64,000 nucleotides of DNA from Anaerolineaceae bacterium (GTDB taxonomy: Bacteria; Chloroflexota; Anaerolineae; Aggregatilineales; Phototrophicaceae), in NCBI GenBank assembly GCA_020634165.1, contig JACKCF010000001.1:186001-250000 (forward strand). The letters are read 5' to 3'. Every line of letters starts with the position of its first letter. Positions within the stretch are counted from its first letter, which is position 1. This document shows positions 1 through 8,864 of the stretch, piece after piece. The position numbers were made by a program, and so were the translations under genes. The notes under the pieces were generated by a model. That model was not told where the DNA came from, made no database searches, and was given only the letters and a program-made list of their open reading frames with translations.

Positions 1-164
1 GGGACCGCTATTGGTTCCGGCTATCCGGTTGCGCGCTCTGGTCTGCGACCAGTTGCTCCTGACCTATCCGTTCAGGCATCCGATTCGCCTACGCACAGTC
101 TCGGTACTGTTTAGCGGCGCGGCCTGTCCTATAATTATCGCGATCATACAGGAAGGGCTGGCCC
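1..164. other. Window-edge region upstream of folC
   Basis: No gene can be supported here. One plus-strand frame is open from base 1 to a TAG at 112-114 and could be the last 37 codons of a gene starting outside the window, but the residues match nothing I recognise. The rest is the leader of folC. Confidence 0.35.
130..135 (+). promoter_or_regulatory. Putative -10 element of folC
   Basis: A perfect TATAAT lies 30 bases upstream of the folC start codon. The -35 position (around 107-112) is poor, so only the -10 element is convincing. Confidence 0.4.
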
Positions 165-1523
165 ATGCGTTTTGAGACTGAGCAAGATGCCATCACCTAT
201 ATTTTCGCCACTCGCGACCGCATGAAAAATCCGCCGCGTGGCCTTGACGAAACCGTGCGCGATCCATCACCCACGCGCCGTATGTTGATGCACGCTGGCC
301 TCAATCTGGAGGGCCGTGAATATGTCATCATCACGGGCAGTAAAGGCAAGGGCAGTACATCGGCCATTACGGCCAAACTGCTAGAGCATCTCGGTCATAC
401 CGTCGGCCTGCTGACCAGTCCGCATCTCATTCATTGGTACGAGCGCATTCGCGTCAATGGCCGTATGATCGACAAATCCGACTTCCTGCGCATTCTATCG
501 GATTTAGCACCCGTCATTGACCATGAAGCCACTCTGCTAAGTGAAAATCAGTACATCAGCCCGCAGGGCATTTTCCTCCTGATTGCGCTGCGCTACTTTG
601 ACGAAAAAGGTGTCAACGCCGCTGTGCTGGAAGTTGGTCGTGGCGGTCGCTTCGATGATGTATCGATGGTCCCGAACAAGCTGTCACTCTTTACGCCGAT
701 TATCATGGAACATGCTCAGTATCTCGGTGATAGTCTGGAACGTATTGCATGGCATAAGAGCGGCATCATCAAAACAGGTGGCTATGCCTACAGTGTGCCC
801 CAGGCAGCGGATGTTTTGAAGGTGCTCCAGAGCGAGGCCGATAGCCAGGATGCCGAGTTCTACTGGTTAAGCAGCCTGGATATGCCGACCTTCCTGGGGC
901 AGACGCCGACAGGTCAGCGTTTTAAACTGGGTCGTTATGGCGAATGTGAATTGTCCCTCCTGGGCCGCTATCAGTTGGCCAATGCTGCCCTGGCGATTCA
1001 GGGCGTTGGCAACATGCACGCACGGCTTAAGGGCATTCCGCATGCCAGCCCGGAATATGTGCAAGCGATTCGCAGTGGCTTGGCCGATGTCCGCTGGCCG
1101 GGTCGCCTGCACAAGTTACAGGATAGCCCCCAGGTCATCGTGGATGGGGCGGTTAATGTGCTTTCGGCGCGCAGTTTCATTGAAAGCGTCAAAGATCGCC
1201 AGACGCATCCAGTTGTGACTGTGCTCGGCGTTCCCACCGACCGTGACTATCCAGCCGTTTACGAAACCTACGCCCAGAACAGTGATGCACTGGTCATCAC
1301 CAGCAGCACCATCAACCCACGCATCACCTTCCCGGATGAAGAAACAGCCCTCACAACTGCCCGCGCTTATCACGATGACGTTCAGTATGCCGCGACGCTA
1401 CCGGCAGCCCTCGAATTGGCCTATGCCAAAGCCGGAACGGAGGGCACAATCTTGTTAGCGGTAGCCCAACCCCTGGTCGGCGAATCTATGATGATCTGGA
1501 ACGTTGATATGACCCAGATTTGA
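165..1523 (+). CDS. folC: Folylpolyglutamate synthase / dihydrofolate synthase family (FolC)
   Basis: A 452-aa Mur-ligase-superfamily enzyme. FolC joins L-glutamate to dihydropteroate or folates using ATP, in the cytoplasm. The ATP-binding loop GSKGKGST lies at residues 58-65, and the family signature TSPHL followed by ERIRVNG at about 84-99. The C-terminal third contains the VDGAVNV segment that corresponds to the family's usual DGAHN motif, here with V for H. Length is normal for FolC. The ATG at 165 follows an AGGAAGGG Shine-Dalgarno at a suitable distance. It stands alone, preceded by a TATAAT box and followed by an AT-rich gap. The DGAVNV variant makes the precise substrate slightly uncertain, but the family call is firm. 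Confidence 0.88.
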   Translation: MRFETEQDAITYIFATRDRMKNPPRGLDETVRDPSPTRRMLMHAGLNLEGREYVIITGSKGKGSTSAITAKLLEHLGHTVGLLTSPHLIHWYERIRVNGRMIDKSDFLRILSDLAPVIDHEATLLSENQYISPQGIFLLIALRYFDEKGVNAAVLEVGRGGRFDDVSMVPNKLSLFTPIIMEHAQYLGDSLERIAWHKSGIIKTGGYAYSVPQAADVLKVLQSEADSQDAEFYWLSSLDMPTFLGQTPTGQRFKLGRYGECELSLLGRYQLANAALAIQGVGNMHARLKGIPHASPEYVQAIRSGLADVRWPGRLHKLQDSPQVIVDGAVNVLSARSFIESVKDRQTHPVVTVLGVPTDRDYPAVYETYAQNSDALVITSSTINPRITFPDEETALTTARAYHDDVQYAATLPAALELAYAKAGTEGTILLAVAQPLVGESMMIWNVDMTQI

Positions 1524-1968
1524 CGCAAGTCTTTGTGGTCCATAACTTCATAAATTCTACAAAAACCTTAGAATATCTCTATTTATGGAGCCAAATCTCT
1601 GAATTTATCTTAAGGATAGATGCCACATATCATTCGCACGTGTCAGTAGAATTGTCGTCGATATCAAAGTATTGTCAGAATTGGATTATTTACGGCTATT
1701 ACCTCAATTTACTATTGTCGAGAATCAGTAATACTACGTAAAGATTGCGCGAGAAAAGCCATCCTACATCAGATAAAATGTTGGTACATTTTTATGGTAT
1801 CTTTCGCTGAAGTGCAAATCTTTATTGTCTCAGTGCAAGAAACAGATAGAGTTGATTAAGACTGACACGGCATTTTTAGCCAATCCTGATCAGCATGCCA
1901 GTATTGGCCGCCCTAGTGGGCCTATTAATTAAGAATTAGGAGTGCAGAATACTTAGGGGGTAGCGGCG
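1524..1968. other. AT-rich intergenic region
   Basis: About 445 bases clearly richer in A+T than folC. A short plus-strand frame (1520-1741) has no ribosome-binding site and a composition unlike the neighbouring genes, so it is not called. The 3' end carries the ribosome-binding site (AGGGGG) of the next gene. Nothing else is recognisable. Confidence 0.5.
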
Positions 1969-2379
1969 ATGATCCACGTTGAGTGGGCAAACAAAGATCA
2001 TAGCTGCATTATCTGGACCTTTTCCGACGATTGGAAATGGGAGCATTTTAAGCTTGCCCAGCAAACAGTCGGGGTCATGATCGGTTCTGTAGAAGGCTAT
2101 GTTGATCAGATACTCATAGCATGCCCCAGACAACACCTGCCTCCTGCTGCACTCAGCCACTTGCGCAAAGCATTTGAGTATATCCATCCACGTTCACGAT
2201 TGATCATCATTGTTGGGTCAGATACCTTACTGTCGCTTATGCTCAACACCCTCATGCAAATTCTTCAGGCGAAAATCTTGCATTTTGCTCCGACCAAGCA
2301 AGCCGCCTTTGATCTCATCGCTGCTTATAATGACCAGCAAAAAAAAATGGCGAATTCCAGAATAGCCAGAAATCAATAG
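1969..2379 (+). CDS. Orphan STAS-like (SpoIIAA-type) small protein
   Basis: A 136-aa soluble protein without signal or membrane segment. The order of predicted elements (an N-terminal V-x-W strand, a second strand ending IIWTF, a long amphipathic helix, a hydrophobic strand ILIAC, a helix, the strand RLIIIVG, a helix, then a short strand and final helix FAPTKQAAFDLI) matches the nine-gene array at 5.6-9.9 kb. The ending corresponds to the array's F-x-T-x-E-E-A-F-x-F-L. Sequence identity is low, so this is a distant paralogue by inference. A good Shine-Dalgarno (TTAGGGGG) precedes the ATG. It is monocistronic. Molecular function is unknown. Confidence 0.6.
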   Translation: MIHVEWANKDHSCIIWTFSDDWKWEHFKLAQQTVGVMIGSVEGYVDQILIACPRQHLPPAALSHLRKAFEYIHPRSRLIIIVGSDTLLSLMLNTLMQILQAKILHFAPTKQAAFDLIAAYNDQQKKMANSRIARNQ

Positions 2380-2494
2380 CACTCCCTGGACAATCGGACC
2401 TGTGATTCCCTTTGCCATCCAGGATGGGACCTGTTTGGGTATGCGTTGGGAAAGCGTCGGTTGATCCAGCCATCACACGCAACCGCTCCTGTGC

Positions 2495-2500
2495 TATACT
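2495..2500 (+). promoter_or_regulatory. Putative -10 element of the LCP gene
   Basis: TATACT sits 48 bases upstream of the LCP start codon. The -35 region (around 2472, ATCACA) is weak. The same TATACT or TATAAT pattern precedes several other genes in the window. Confidence 0.35.
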
Positions 2501-2548
2501 GCCGCCGATCAAAAGTCGAGCAGTTGGACCATTTAGAGGCAGCGATCT

Positions 2549-4099
2549 ATGCGTGTATCCGGTTGGTTTGTTGGTATTTTAGCGCTCACAATGCTGGTGA
2601 TTGGCACCGGTATCTGTGCGATTGTCTCTTACAACGGCGTCCGAACCTTCGTGATCGACAGTTGGGACAACGGCCTACAGGTCGATGACCCAGGCGATAT
2701 TGTCGCCGCGCTCACCAACCCGGAATCGATCTTACAGCCAACCAACACCCCCGTTGATTCCAATAACGTCATCGTTATGCCGTCGATCACACCTGTGGCG
2801 ACGCTATCTGTCGCTATCGAGGTCGCTGTCGATACAACGCCGGAGCCAACAGGCATTGATGTTTCCGGCCAGACGGCCCAGGCGACCGAAACGCCCCAAC
2901 CTACGCTTGACCCAGCCGCTGAATATCAGCTCAATGATCCGCGCCAGATTCGCATTCTGCTGATGGGCATTGATGAACGGGCTGGCTTCACTACTGAGAA
3001 TGCCTACCGCACCGACACCATGATCGTGCTCAATATCGACCCAGTGCGTAATACCGCTGGTGTCATTTCATTCCCGCGTGACCTGTGGGTAGCCATTCCT
3101 AACTTTGAACCGGCTCGCATCAATACCGCCAATTATATTGGCGATAATGTTGCCTACCCGGGTGGGGGTGGCCCACAACTGGCCAAAGAAACAATTGCCG
3201 CCAATTTTGGCATCGATATTGACCATTATGTGCGCATTAACTTCACCGTGTTTGAGACCGTCGTGGATGTGGTGGCACCCAACGGCGTTGAGGTCTGCCC
3301 GACCGAGCGTATATATGACGATCACTATCCTGATGAGGGCTTTGGCACCATCATTGTAGAGTTCCCGCCAGGTTGCCAGCGCCTGAATGGCGAAAAGCTA
3401 CTGCAATATGCGCGTACACGTTCGACCGATGGCGGTGACTTTGACCGGGCCAAGCGCCAGCAGGAAGTGATCGACGCGGTACGGGCTGAGGTACTCAGTC
3501 TGGGTGGCATGGCGAATCTGATTTCTCAGGTGCCCGTTCTCTGGAGCGAATTATCCGACAGCTTCGATACTGACCTGACTATTGAACAGGTGATTGCGCT
3601 CGGCTTCAAGCTCAATGAAATCCCGCGCGAGAATATTCAGTACGCCGTCATCGATAACAACTATGTGACCTTTGGCCAGACGCCCCAGGGCGATCAGATT
3701 TTGCACCCTAACCTGGGCCGCATCAGCGACCTGATCCGGCGCGTACTCTATCCTCAGTTGGAAGTCGATCAGGCGGACCTGCTGACACGGGCGGAAGCGG
3801 AATCGGCGGACGTCCACATTTACAACGGCACCGACATCGCCGGACTGGCAGGGCGTACCCAGGAGTGGTTCATTGGTCGTGGCATTTCGATTGCCAGCGT
3901 CGGCAATGCGCCCGATCATAACAGCGCCCCGACCGTCATCCGCTATTATGGCGAAACGCTCGATACAGCCAATTACATCGCCGATGTTATGGGCCTATCC
4001 GCAGAACGCATCCAACCCGGCAGCGACGGCCTGCTCGTTGCGGGCAATGTCGCCGTCATTATCGGCCCTGATGTCCAGAGCTTGCTGGCAGGTAACTAA
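2549..4099 (+). CDS. LytR-CpsA-Psr (LCP) family protein with LytR_C domain
   Basis: A 516-aa membrane-anchored protein of the family that transfers undecaprenyl-linked glycopolymers to peptidoglycan. Residues about 6-27 form one membrane segment, followed by a Thr/Pro-rich linker (to about 125) placing the rest outside. The LCP core begins near residue 133 with ILLMGIDER and contains YRTDTMIV and the conserved FPRDLWV, whose Arg contacts the lipid pyrophosphate in the family. A second Arg-containing segment, LLQYARTRSTDGGDFDRAKRQQ, is also typical. The C-terminal part from about 418 (VHIYNGT, then GLAGRTQEWF) is a LytR_C domain. A hairpin terminator follows at 4134. The attached polymer cannot be predicted. 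Confidence 0.9.
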   Translation: MRVSGWFVGILALTMLVIGTGICAIVSYNGVRTFVIDSWDNGLQVDDPGDIVAALTNPESILQPTNTPVDSNNVIVMPSITPVATLSVAIEVAVDTTPEPTGIDVSGQTAQATETPQPTLDPAAEYQLNDPRQIRILLMGIDERAGFTTENAYRTDTMIVLNIDPVRNTAGVISFPRDLWVAIPNFEPARINTANYIGDNVAYPGGGGPQLAKETIAANFGIDIDHYVRINFTVFETVVDVVAPNGVEVCPTERIYDDHYPDEGFGTIIVEFPPGCQRLNGEKLLQYARTRSTDGGDFDRAKRQQEVIDAVRAEVLSLGGMANLISQVPVLWSELSDSFDTDLTIEQVIALGFKLNEIPRENIQYAVIDNNYVTFGQTPQGDQILHPNLGRISDLIRRVLYPQLEVDQADLLTRAEAESADVHIYNGTDIAGLAGRTQEWFIGRGISIASVGNAPDHNSAPTVIRYYGETLDTANYIADVMGLSAERIQPGSDGLLVAGNVAVIIGPDVQSLLAGN

Positions 4100-4133
4100 A
4101 CATATCTGCGATTTCGGGAATTCGATCAATCTT

Positions 4134-4162
4134 AGGGACAGGGCCGCTGCCTTGTCCCTTTT
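4134..4162 (+). terminator. Rho-independent terminator after the LCP gene
   Basis: GGGACAGGG pairs with CCTTGTCCC (one G-T pair) around a short loop and is followed by TTTT. Confidence 0.65.
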
Positions 4163-4307
4163 CTGTTGTGTACCAAGCAACTTATCCATCATATCCAACC
4201 TGAATAAGATAAATGCCTGCAAGGAACGGTACGCCTCCAACCAACTTTTTTCTAAAATCCCACTCCTGAATCCCCCATGATGTAAGGGGACTGGCGTCTC
4301 CTGGAAA

Positions 4308-4350
4308 GGCATCCTTCCACCTCATGGGGGAAGGACCGAGGATAGGGGTC
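4308..4350. repeat. Dispersed palindromic (REP-like) element, copy 1
   Basis: A short imperfect palindrome (CCTTCCACCT...GGGGGAAGG) followed by GAGGATAGGGGTC. A close copy with about five mismatches lies at 38119-38160, and looser copies of the same layout at 45370-45408 and 57885-57920. It lies between genes, as bacterial REP elements do. Confidence 0.65.
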
Positions 4351-4391
4351 TTAGAAGCCAACGGCTTAATTATCCCTGTCCTGGATAGATA

Positions 4392-5426
4392 CTATGTCGT
4401 TAATAACTCCAGCATGATGTCATTACCCAGGCTCTCAATCCGTTCCGGGCTGGGGGCAGCATTGGTCATCAGGATCACGCCCAGGCGCTGTTTCGGCTCT
4501 GCGATCAGGTAGGACACATAACCTGGATCAGCGCCGCCATGATAGACACACTGTGAATCGCCAATTTCCAGCGTCTTCCAGCCGATGCCCATCGGCTGCT
4601 GTTTTTCCCATCTTGTTGTTTGCATCTCCGTCAGGCGTTGTTGGCTCAATCCGAGTGCGGATTGCCCCCACTGGGCACGGGCGAATTTCAACATGTCTTC
4701 AATATTAGAGAACAACTGCCCGGCTGGTGTAAAGCCGCCAATATCGACCATCGGCATAATCACGGGTGGATTCACAAACAGGATATATCCCGTTGCCGCA
4801 TCTAGCTGCGATGGGTGCGGATCAAATACGGTATCCGTCATGTCGATGGGCTGCAGCACCCGTTCTGCAACCAGTTCACGATAGGGCTTTTGGCCAATGA
4901 TCGCCAGCGTATGCCCCAGGATGCCGACGCCATAATTCGAGTAGGTGAAGTCGCTGCCCGGTGCGAAAAGCAGCTCCGTCTGGTCGAGTGCGTCCAGCAG
5001 GTCATCAATGGATGGAAAAGTCACCTCCTGTATACCCTCGATGCCCTCTGGAAAAGTAACGGTTGGTGGCATCATCGGCAGGCCAGATGTATGCGTCGCC
5101 AGGTGCTGGAATGTGATTTTGCCCTCTGGATCGAACGCCTTGAATTGTGGTAGATACTCACCAACAGCATCATCAAGGTTAACCTGACCGGCTTCGACAA
5201 AGGTCATCAGCAGGGTGGCCGTAAAAACCTTGGTAATTGATCCAAGCCGGAACAGCGTGCGCGTGCTGACCGGATGCTTTGATTCAAGGTTGGTGACGCC
5301 CTGTGCAGCGGTATACAGGGTTGCATCATCGCGGACGATCCCAACAGCTAGACCAGGCAGTCCCAGCTCATCTACCACTGCCTGTACCAGCCCCTCAATT
5401 ACTCTCTGATTCCAATCTGTAGTCAT
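4392..5426 (-). CDS. Serine hydrolase, class C beta-lactamase / DD-peptidase family
   Basis: A 344-aa penicillin-binding-like serine hydrolase. The catalytic tetrad S63-I-T-K66, the YSN motif at 162-164 and HGG at 296-298 are all present and correctly spaced. There is no signal peptide, so it is probably cytoplasmic, as many EstB/LACTB-like esterases are. A role in resistance is not implied. I chose the ATG at 5426, preceded by AAGG at a good distance, over the GTG at 5456, which has no ribosome-binding site. The gene converges on the LCP gene with a REP-like element between them. The substrate is unknown (ester, peptide or beta-lactam). Confidence 0.85.
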   Translation of the reverse strand: MTTDWNQRVIEGLVQAVVDELGLPGLAVGIVRDDATLYTAAQGVTNLESKHPVSTRTLFRLGSITKVFTATLLMTFVEAGQVNLDDAVGEYLPQFKAFDPEGKITFQHLATHTSGLPMMPPTVTFPEGIEGIQEVTFPSIDDLLDALDQTELLFAPGSDFTYSNYGVGILGHTLAIIGQKPYRELVAERVLQPIDMTDTVFDPHPSQLDAATGYILFVNPPVIMPMVDIGGFTPAGQLFSNIEDMLKFARAQWGQSALGLSQQRLTEMQTTRWEKQQPMGIGWKTLEIGDSQCVYHGGADPGYVSYLIAEPKQRLGVILMTNAAPSPERIESLGNDIMLELLTT

Positions 5427-5601
5427 AGAATGCCTTAAATACTTATAAGGGGTCACAAATGTTCATTATATATCATACATGGGATTTATGTGCAGCTTAT
5501 GAAGATGCCTGATGGGTGGTTCTTTGCGTACTTTCTTAATTCGGGTGTGATATGTAACCCCTTATAATGATTTGAAGCTCATGATTATGGGATACTGCCC
5601 G

Positions 5602-6021
5602 ATGCCTTATTCACTAGATTGGTTCATCCCCAACCAGGTCATTTATTGTCATTTTGCTGATGCGCCAACTGAAGAGGAAATAAGGCTATCCATACGCACA
5701 ATCATCCAGATGATGGATAGCAGTGATAGCCCGTATATCCATGTGATAACCGACACGGGTGATATTACGAAACCACTTCCTCCCAAAAAGACGTTGGAAA
5801 TTTCTAAAGAAGAGGGTACGCACGAGCGAACGGGTTGGAATCTGATTATCAGGGAGAGGTCTGCACTCGTAAAAATGGGCGTCGCATTTGGCTCCATCTT
5901 GATTAAATCCCAGATGCGGTCCTTTAAAACTTTGGAAGATGCCGAAGCATTCCTGAAAAGCGTTGATGGTTTGCTCAATTGGGATCAGGTCAATAGTTCA
6001 GTTGCTGAACGCTCTCGCTGA
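5602..6021 (+). CDS. Array member A1, STAS-like small protein
   Basis: A 139-aa protein and the first of nine tandem paralogues. It begins MPYSLDWFIPNQVI and carries the family pattern: the strand VIYCHF, a helix ending MMDSSD, the strand YIHVITDTGD, a helix, GWNLIIRERS, a helix, and the final KTLEDAEAFLKSVDG with LNWDQVN. That layout matches a single STAS/SpoIIAA-like domain (beta-alpha-beta repeats), inferred from pattern and not from a search. No catalytic motif is visible. The ATG at 5602 aligns with the starts of A2 and A3. Upstream in-frame starts (TTG 5572 and others) are possible but do not align. A2 begins 15 bases after its stop. Confidence 0.72.
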   Translation: MPYSLDWFIPNQVIYCHFADAPTEEEIRLSIRTIIQMMDSSDSPYIHVITDTGDITKPLPPKKTLEISKEEGTHERTGWNLIIRERSALVKMGVAFGSILIKSQMRSFKTLEDAEAFLKSVDGLLNWDQVNSSVAERSR

Positions 6022-6036
6022 TTGGAGAACATATTT

Positions 6037-6453
6037 ATGCCCTATTCGATTGATTGGCTCATCCCAGATCAAGTAATATTTATGCGCGTATTCGGAGTAA
6101 CAACAGAAGACGAGATTCGTGCATCCTTTGAATCTGTCAATACTATGATCGAGAGCAGTGAATATCCGCATGTCCATTTAATCGATGACACGGGCGACAT
6201 TGAAAAGCCAATTTCTCCTGTCAAGGCGCTAGAAATAGCACGTGAAATAGGCATCCACGAGCGATTAGGCTGGAGCCTCATCACTCGTGAAAAATCTGTG
6301 CTCGTCAGAATGGGTACGGCCTTTGGCTCGTCTTTGGTGAAATCCAAGGTCAAGTCATTGGCGACACTTGAAGATGCCATTGAATTCCTGAAGAGTGTTG
6401 ATGGATCACTCAACTGGGACCAGGTCAACCAAACCCTTGTTCTGCCAGACTAG
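6037..6453 (+). CDS. Array member A2, STAS-like small protein
   Basis: A 138-aa close paralogue of A1 and A3 (subfamily A: MPYS start, TDTGD or DDTGD strand end, GIHERLGWSL, LKSVDGSLNWDQVN). GGAG lies about 10 bases upstream of the ATG at 6037. An in-frame TTG at 6022 is less likely because the family starts at MPYS. It lies 15 bases after A1 and 28 bases before A3, so the three are probably co-transcribed. No transmembrane segment is present and the function is unknown. Confidence 0.72.
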   Translation: MPYSIDWLIPDQVIFMRVFGVTTEDEIRASFESVNTMIESSEYPHVHLIDDTGDIEKPISPVKALEIAREIGIHERLGWSLITREKSVLVRMGTAFGSSLVKSKVKSLATLEDAIEFLKSVDGSLNWDQVNQTLVLPD

Positions 6454-6481
6454 CCCATTATCGTAAAAGGACAGTTATCGG

Positions 6482-6898
6482 ATGCCCTACTCAGTTAATT
6501 GGCTCATTCCAGACCAGGTCATCTTTGCACACTTTTCAGGTGAAACTACCGAAGACGATCTGCGTGGAAGCTTAATTAGCGTCAAAGACATTATAGAAAG
6601 CAGTGATAATCAGTATGTACATCTCATCACAGACACAGGGGATGTCACAAAAGCTGTACCATCACACAAAGCGCTGCAGATTTTGCGGGAAATCGGTACA
6701 CATGATCGTCTGGGTTGGAACCTAATCATCAGAGAGAGGTCTCCCCTTGTAAAATTGGGTGTTGCCTTGACGACAGTTCTAAATAAGTCAAATACACGAT
6801 CACTGGATTCGTTAGAGGCTGCCGAGACTTTCCTGAAAAAAATGGATGAGTCTCTGGACTGGGAAAATACCAACCGAGACATTGTTGCCAGCGGTTAA
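6482..6898 (+). CDS. Array member A3, STAS-like small protein
   Basis: A 138-aa subfamily A protein (MPYSVNWLIPDQVIF, then VHLITDTGDV, GTHDRLGWNLIIRERS and a DWENTN tail). It is the last gene with the MPYS start. The following gene, 107 bases downstream, belongs to subfamily B. AAGGAC precedes the ATG. Relative to A1 and A2 it has lost the second half of the VDG-LNWDQVN tail motif (MDESLDWENTN). Confidence 0.72.
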   Translation: MPYSVNWLIPDQVIFAHFSGETTEDDLRGSLISVKDIIESSDNQYVHLITDTGDVTKAVPSHKALQILREIGTHDRLGWNLIIRERSPLVKLGVALTTVLNKSNTRSLDSLEAAETFLKKMDESLDWENTNRDIVASG

Positions 6899-7005
6899 AT
6901 CTCACAGGTAAACAGAAACTTGGCTCAACGTAAAAGAGTCAGGTGAATAAGGAGCTATTGCCGCCGAATCGGTTAGGCAAAGGAACCACTTTTAGGAGTA
7001 TTTGA

Positions 7006-7413
7006 ATGGGATACGAAATAGACTGGCTTGTTGCAGGTCGCGTGATTAAAGCGGAATACTTTGATGAACTTGATCTGCAAACCATGATTGAAATTGGCGA
7101 CGAACTGGTAACGATGATCGATTCAGCAGATTCACCGCTGGTCCATGTGCTGATGGATACCGAGCGCGTGACGCAATATCCGCATCAGGTTGCCCAACTT
7201 GTCAAGACAGCCAACAACATTTATCGCAATCCTCGTATAGGCTGGTCAATTGTTTATGGCAGGGAAGATCGCCTTATGAAATTCGTGATGACAACCATCA
7301 CAGGCATGTTCAAAGTTCGCTTCCGTATCTTTAACACGAAGGAAGATGCATTCGCGTTTCTCAATTCTGTGGATCAGGAATTGCCGGATTTATCTAGCCT
7401 TCAGGCAATCTAA
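7006..7413 (+). CDS. Array member B1, STAS-like small protein
   Basis: A 135-aa protein and the first gene of subfamily B. It has MGYEIDWLVAGRVI, the strand PLVHVLMDTE, then YPHQVAQL, the GWSIVYGREDRLMKF segment and the F-x-T-K-E-D-A-F-A-F-L-N-S-V-D ending shared by all B genes. AGGAG is well placed before the ATG. Its spacer to B2 is related in sequence to the spacers between B2 and B5, so gene and spacer appear to have duplicated as one unit. Function unknown. Confidence 0.72.
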   Translation: MGYEIDWLVAGRVIKAEYFDELDLQTMIEIGDELVTMIDSADSPLVHVLMDTERVTQYPHQVAQLVKTANNIYRNPRIGWSIVYGREDRLMKFVMTTITGMFKVRFRIFNTKEDAFAFLNSVDQELPDLSSLQAI

Positions 7414-7481
7414 ATAATGTTTAGAGATGATGGGTTGCAAGAAACCAACCTAACGTAGTGTGGTCATGAGGAGATTTTGTA

Positions 7482-7898
7482 ATGGTAGCTTACGACATTG
7501 ACTGGTTTATCGAAAACCGTGTCATCATGCATCGTTATCCCGCTACGGTTAGTTTGGAACAGTTAGCCGAGCAGTTTGACTACATCCACGACATGATTAA
7601 TGAGGTTAGTGTTGATGCCTCTTTGGTTCATGTTTTGATGAATGCCGAGAACTTAGACCACTATCCTAAGCAAATAGCCAAAATAGGGAATACAGCTAAG
7701 TCCCTTTTAGATAACCCCAAGCTAGGATGGGTCATCTTTTACGGTCGAGATGACCGATTGATGCAATTTATATCCTCAGCTGTAGCCGCTATGTTCAGGA
7801 CACGTTTTCGCTTCTTTTACACCCAGGAAGAAGCATTCGCATTTCTCAACTCGGTGGATCAGGAGTTGCCGGATTTATCCAAGCGCCAGATGACCTGA
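7482..7898 (+). CDS. Array member B2, STAS-like small protein
   Basis: A 138-aa subfamily B protein (MVAYDIDWFIENRVIMHRY, then LVHVLMNAENL, YPKQIAKIG, GWVIFYGRDDRLM and a RFRFFYTQEEAFAFL ending). It is very similar to B3, B4 and B5, which implies recent duplication. TGAGGAG lies at ideal distance from the ATG. The only sequence blocks that vary freely are the first helix and the middle loop. Confidence 0.72.
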   Translation: MVAYDIDWFIENRVIMHRYPATVSLEQLAEQFDYIHDMINEVSVDASLVHVLMNAENLDHYPKQIAKIGNTAKSLLDNPKLGWVIFYGRDDRLMQFISSAVAAMFRTRFRFFYTQEEAFAFLNSVDQELPDLSKRQMT

Positions 7899-7963
7899 TA
7901 AAAACGTTTAGAGATAACAGCTTGCAAAGTACCAATCGAACGAAGTCCTGAGGAGATTACGTA

Positions 7964-8377
7964 ATGGTAGCTTACGACATTGACTGGTTTATCGAAGATC
8001 AGGTCATTATGCATCGGTTTCCTGCTACGGTTGATTTGGAACAGCTAACCGAGCAATTCAATACGATAAATGACATGATAGACGAAAATGCCAATGTCCC
8101 ACTCATTCATGTATTGATGAATGCCGAGGATTTGCGTCAGTATCCCAAACAGATGGCCAAATTAGGCGGTACTGTTAAAAAGCTGCTGGATAATTCCCGG
8201 CTAGGCTGGGTTATCATCTTTGGCAGTGATGATCGCATCGTAAAATTTATAGCCTCAGCCATAGCTTCCATGTTCAAGACGCGCTTCCGTTTCTTTTACA
8301 CCCAGGAAGAAGCATTCGCGTTTCTCAACTCAGTCGATGAAAACCTACCGGATTTATCTAAATACCTGACAACCTGA
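7964..8377 (+). CDS. Array member B3, STAS-like small protein
   Basis: A 137-aa subfamily B protein that starts exactly like B2 (MVAYDIDWFIE) and ends with the same RFRFFYTQEEAFAFLNSVD block as B2 and B4. TGAGGAG precedes the ATG. In the third strand it has GWVIIFGSDDRIV where most B members have a YGRDDR loop, so that loop is not strictly conserved. Confidence 0.72.
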   Translation: MVAYDIDWFIEDQVIMHRFPATVDLEQLTEQFNTINDMIDENANVPLIHVLMNAEDLRQYPKQMAKLGGTVKKLLDNSRLGWVIIFGSDDRIVKFIASAIASMFKTRFRFFYTQEEAFAFLNSVDENLPDLSKYLTT

Positions 8378-8444
8378 TAAAAGCATTCAGAGATGACTGC
8401 TTACAAGAAACCCACGCAAGGTAGTAATGAAGGAGACCAATGAA

Positions 8445-8864
8445 ATGGCTGAGTATGATATCAAATGGTTCGTCGACAATCGTGTCATTATGGCACATTT
8501 TCCGGCAGGTCTTGACGCGGATAATCTGACAGAGCAGTTTGACATCCTCATAAACATGATAAATGAGGCTGATGACAAATACCCGCTAGTTCACATCTTG
8601 ATGAATGGAGAAGACATTCGTCAATATCCAAAACAGGTGGCCAAAATAGGCAATATCATGAAAAGCCTGTTGGAGAATGCGAGGTTAGGGTGGATCGTCT
8701 TATATGGGCGAGACGACCGCATGATTAAATTCTTATCGACAGCCATAGCTGGTATGTTCAAGACGCGCTTCCGTTTCTTTTACAATCAGGAAGAAGCATT
8801 CGCGTTTCTCAACTCAGTCGATGAAAACCTACCGGATTTATCTAAGTATCAGACAACCAGATGA
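8445..8864 (+). CDS. Array member B4, STAS-like small protein
   Basis: A 139-aa subfamily B protein (MAEYDIKWFVDNRVIMAHF, then LVHILMNGEDI, YPKQVAKIG, GWIVLYGRDDRMIKF). The ATG at 8445 aligns with the other family starts and follows AAGGAG by about nine bases. An in-frame ATG at 8427 overlaps that ribosome-binding site and is rejected as the start. The 3' end of the coding sequence is nearly identical to B3 at DNA level over the last 80 or so bases, a sign of recent duplication or gene conversion. Confidence 0.72.
   Translation: MAEYDIKWFVDNRVIMAHFPAGLDADNLTEQFDILINMINEADDKYPLVHILMNGEDIRQYPKQVAKIGNIMKSLLENARLGWIVLYGRDDRMIKFLSTAIAGMFKTRFRFFYNQEEAFAFLNSVDENLPDLSKYQTTR

Noticed and set aside
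1520..1741. Short plus-strand ORF after folC
   Set aside because: No ribosome-binding site, a start overlapping the folC stop, AT-rich composition unlike neighbours and no recognisable pattern.
4392..5426. Antibiotic resistance beta-lactamase
   Set aside because: The motifs fit class C-like serine hydrolases in general, there is no signal peptide, and most such genes are not resistance genes.
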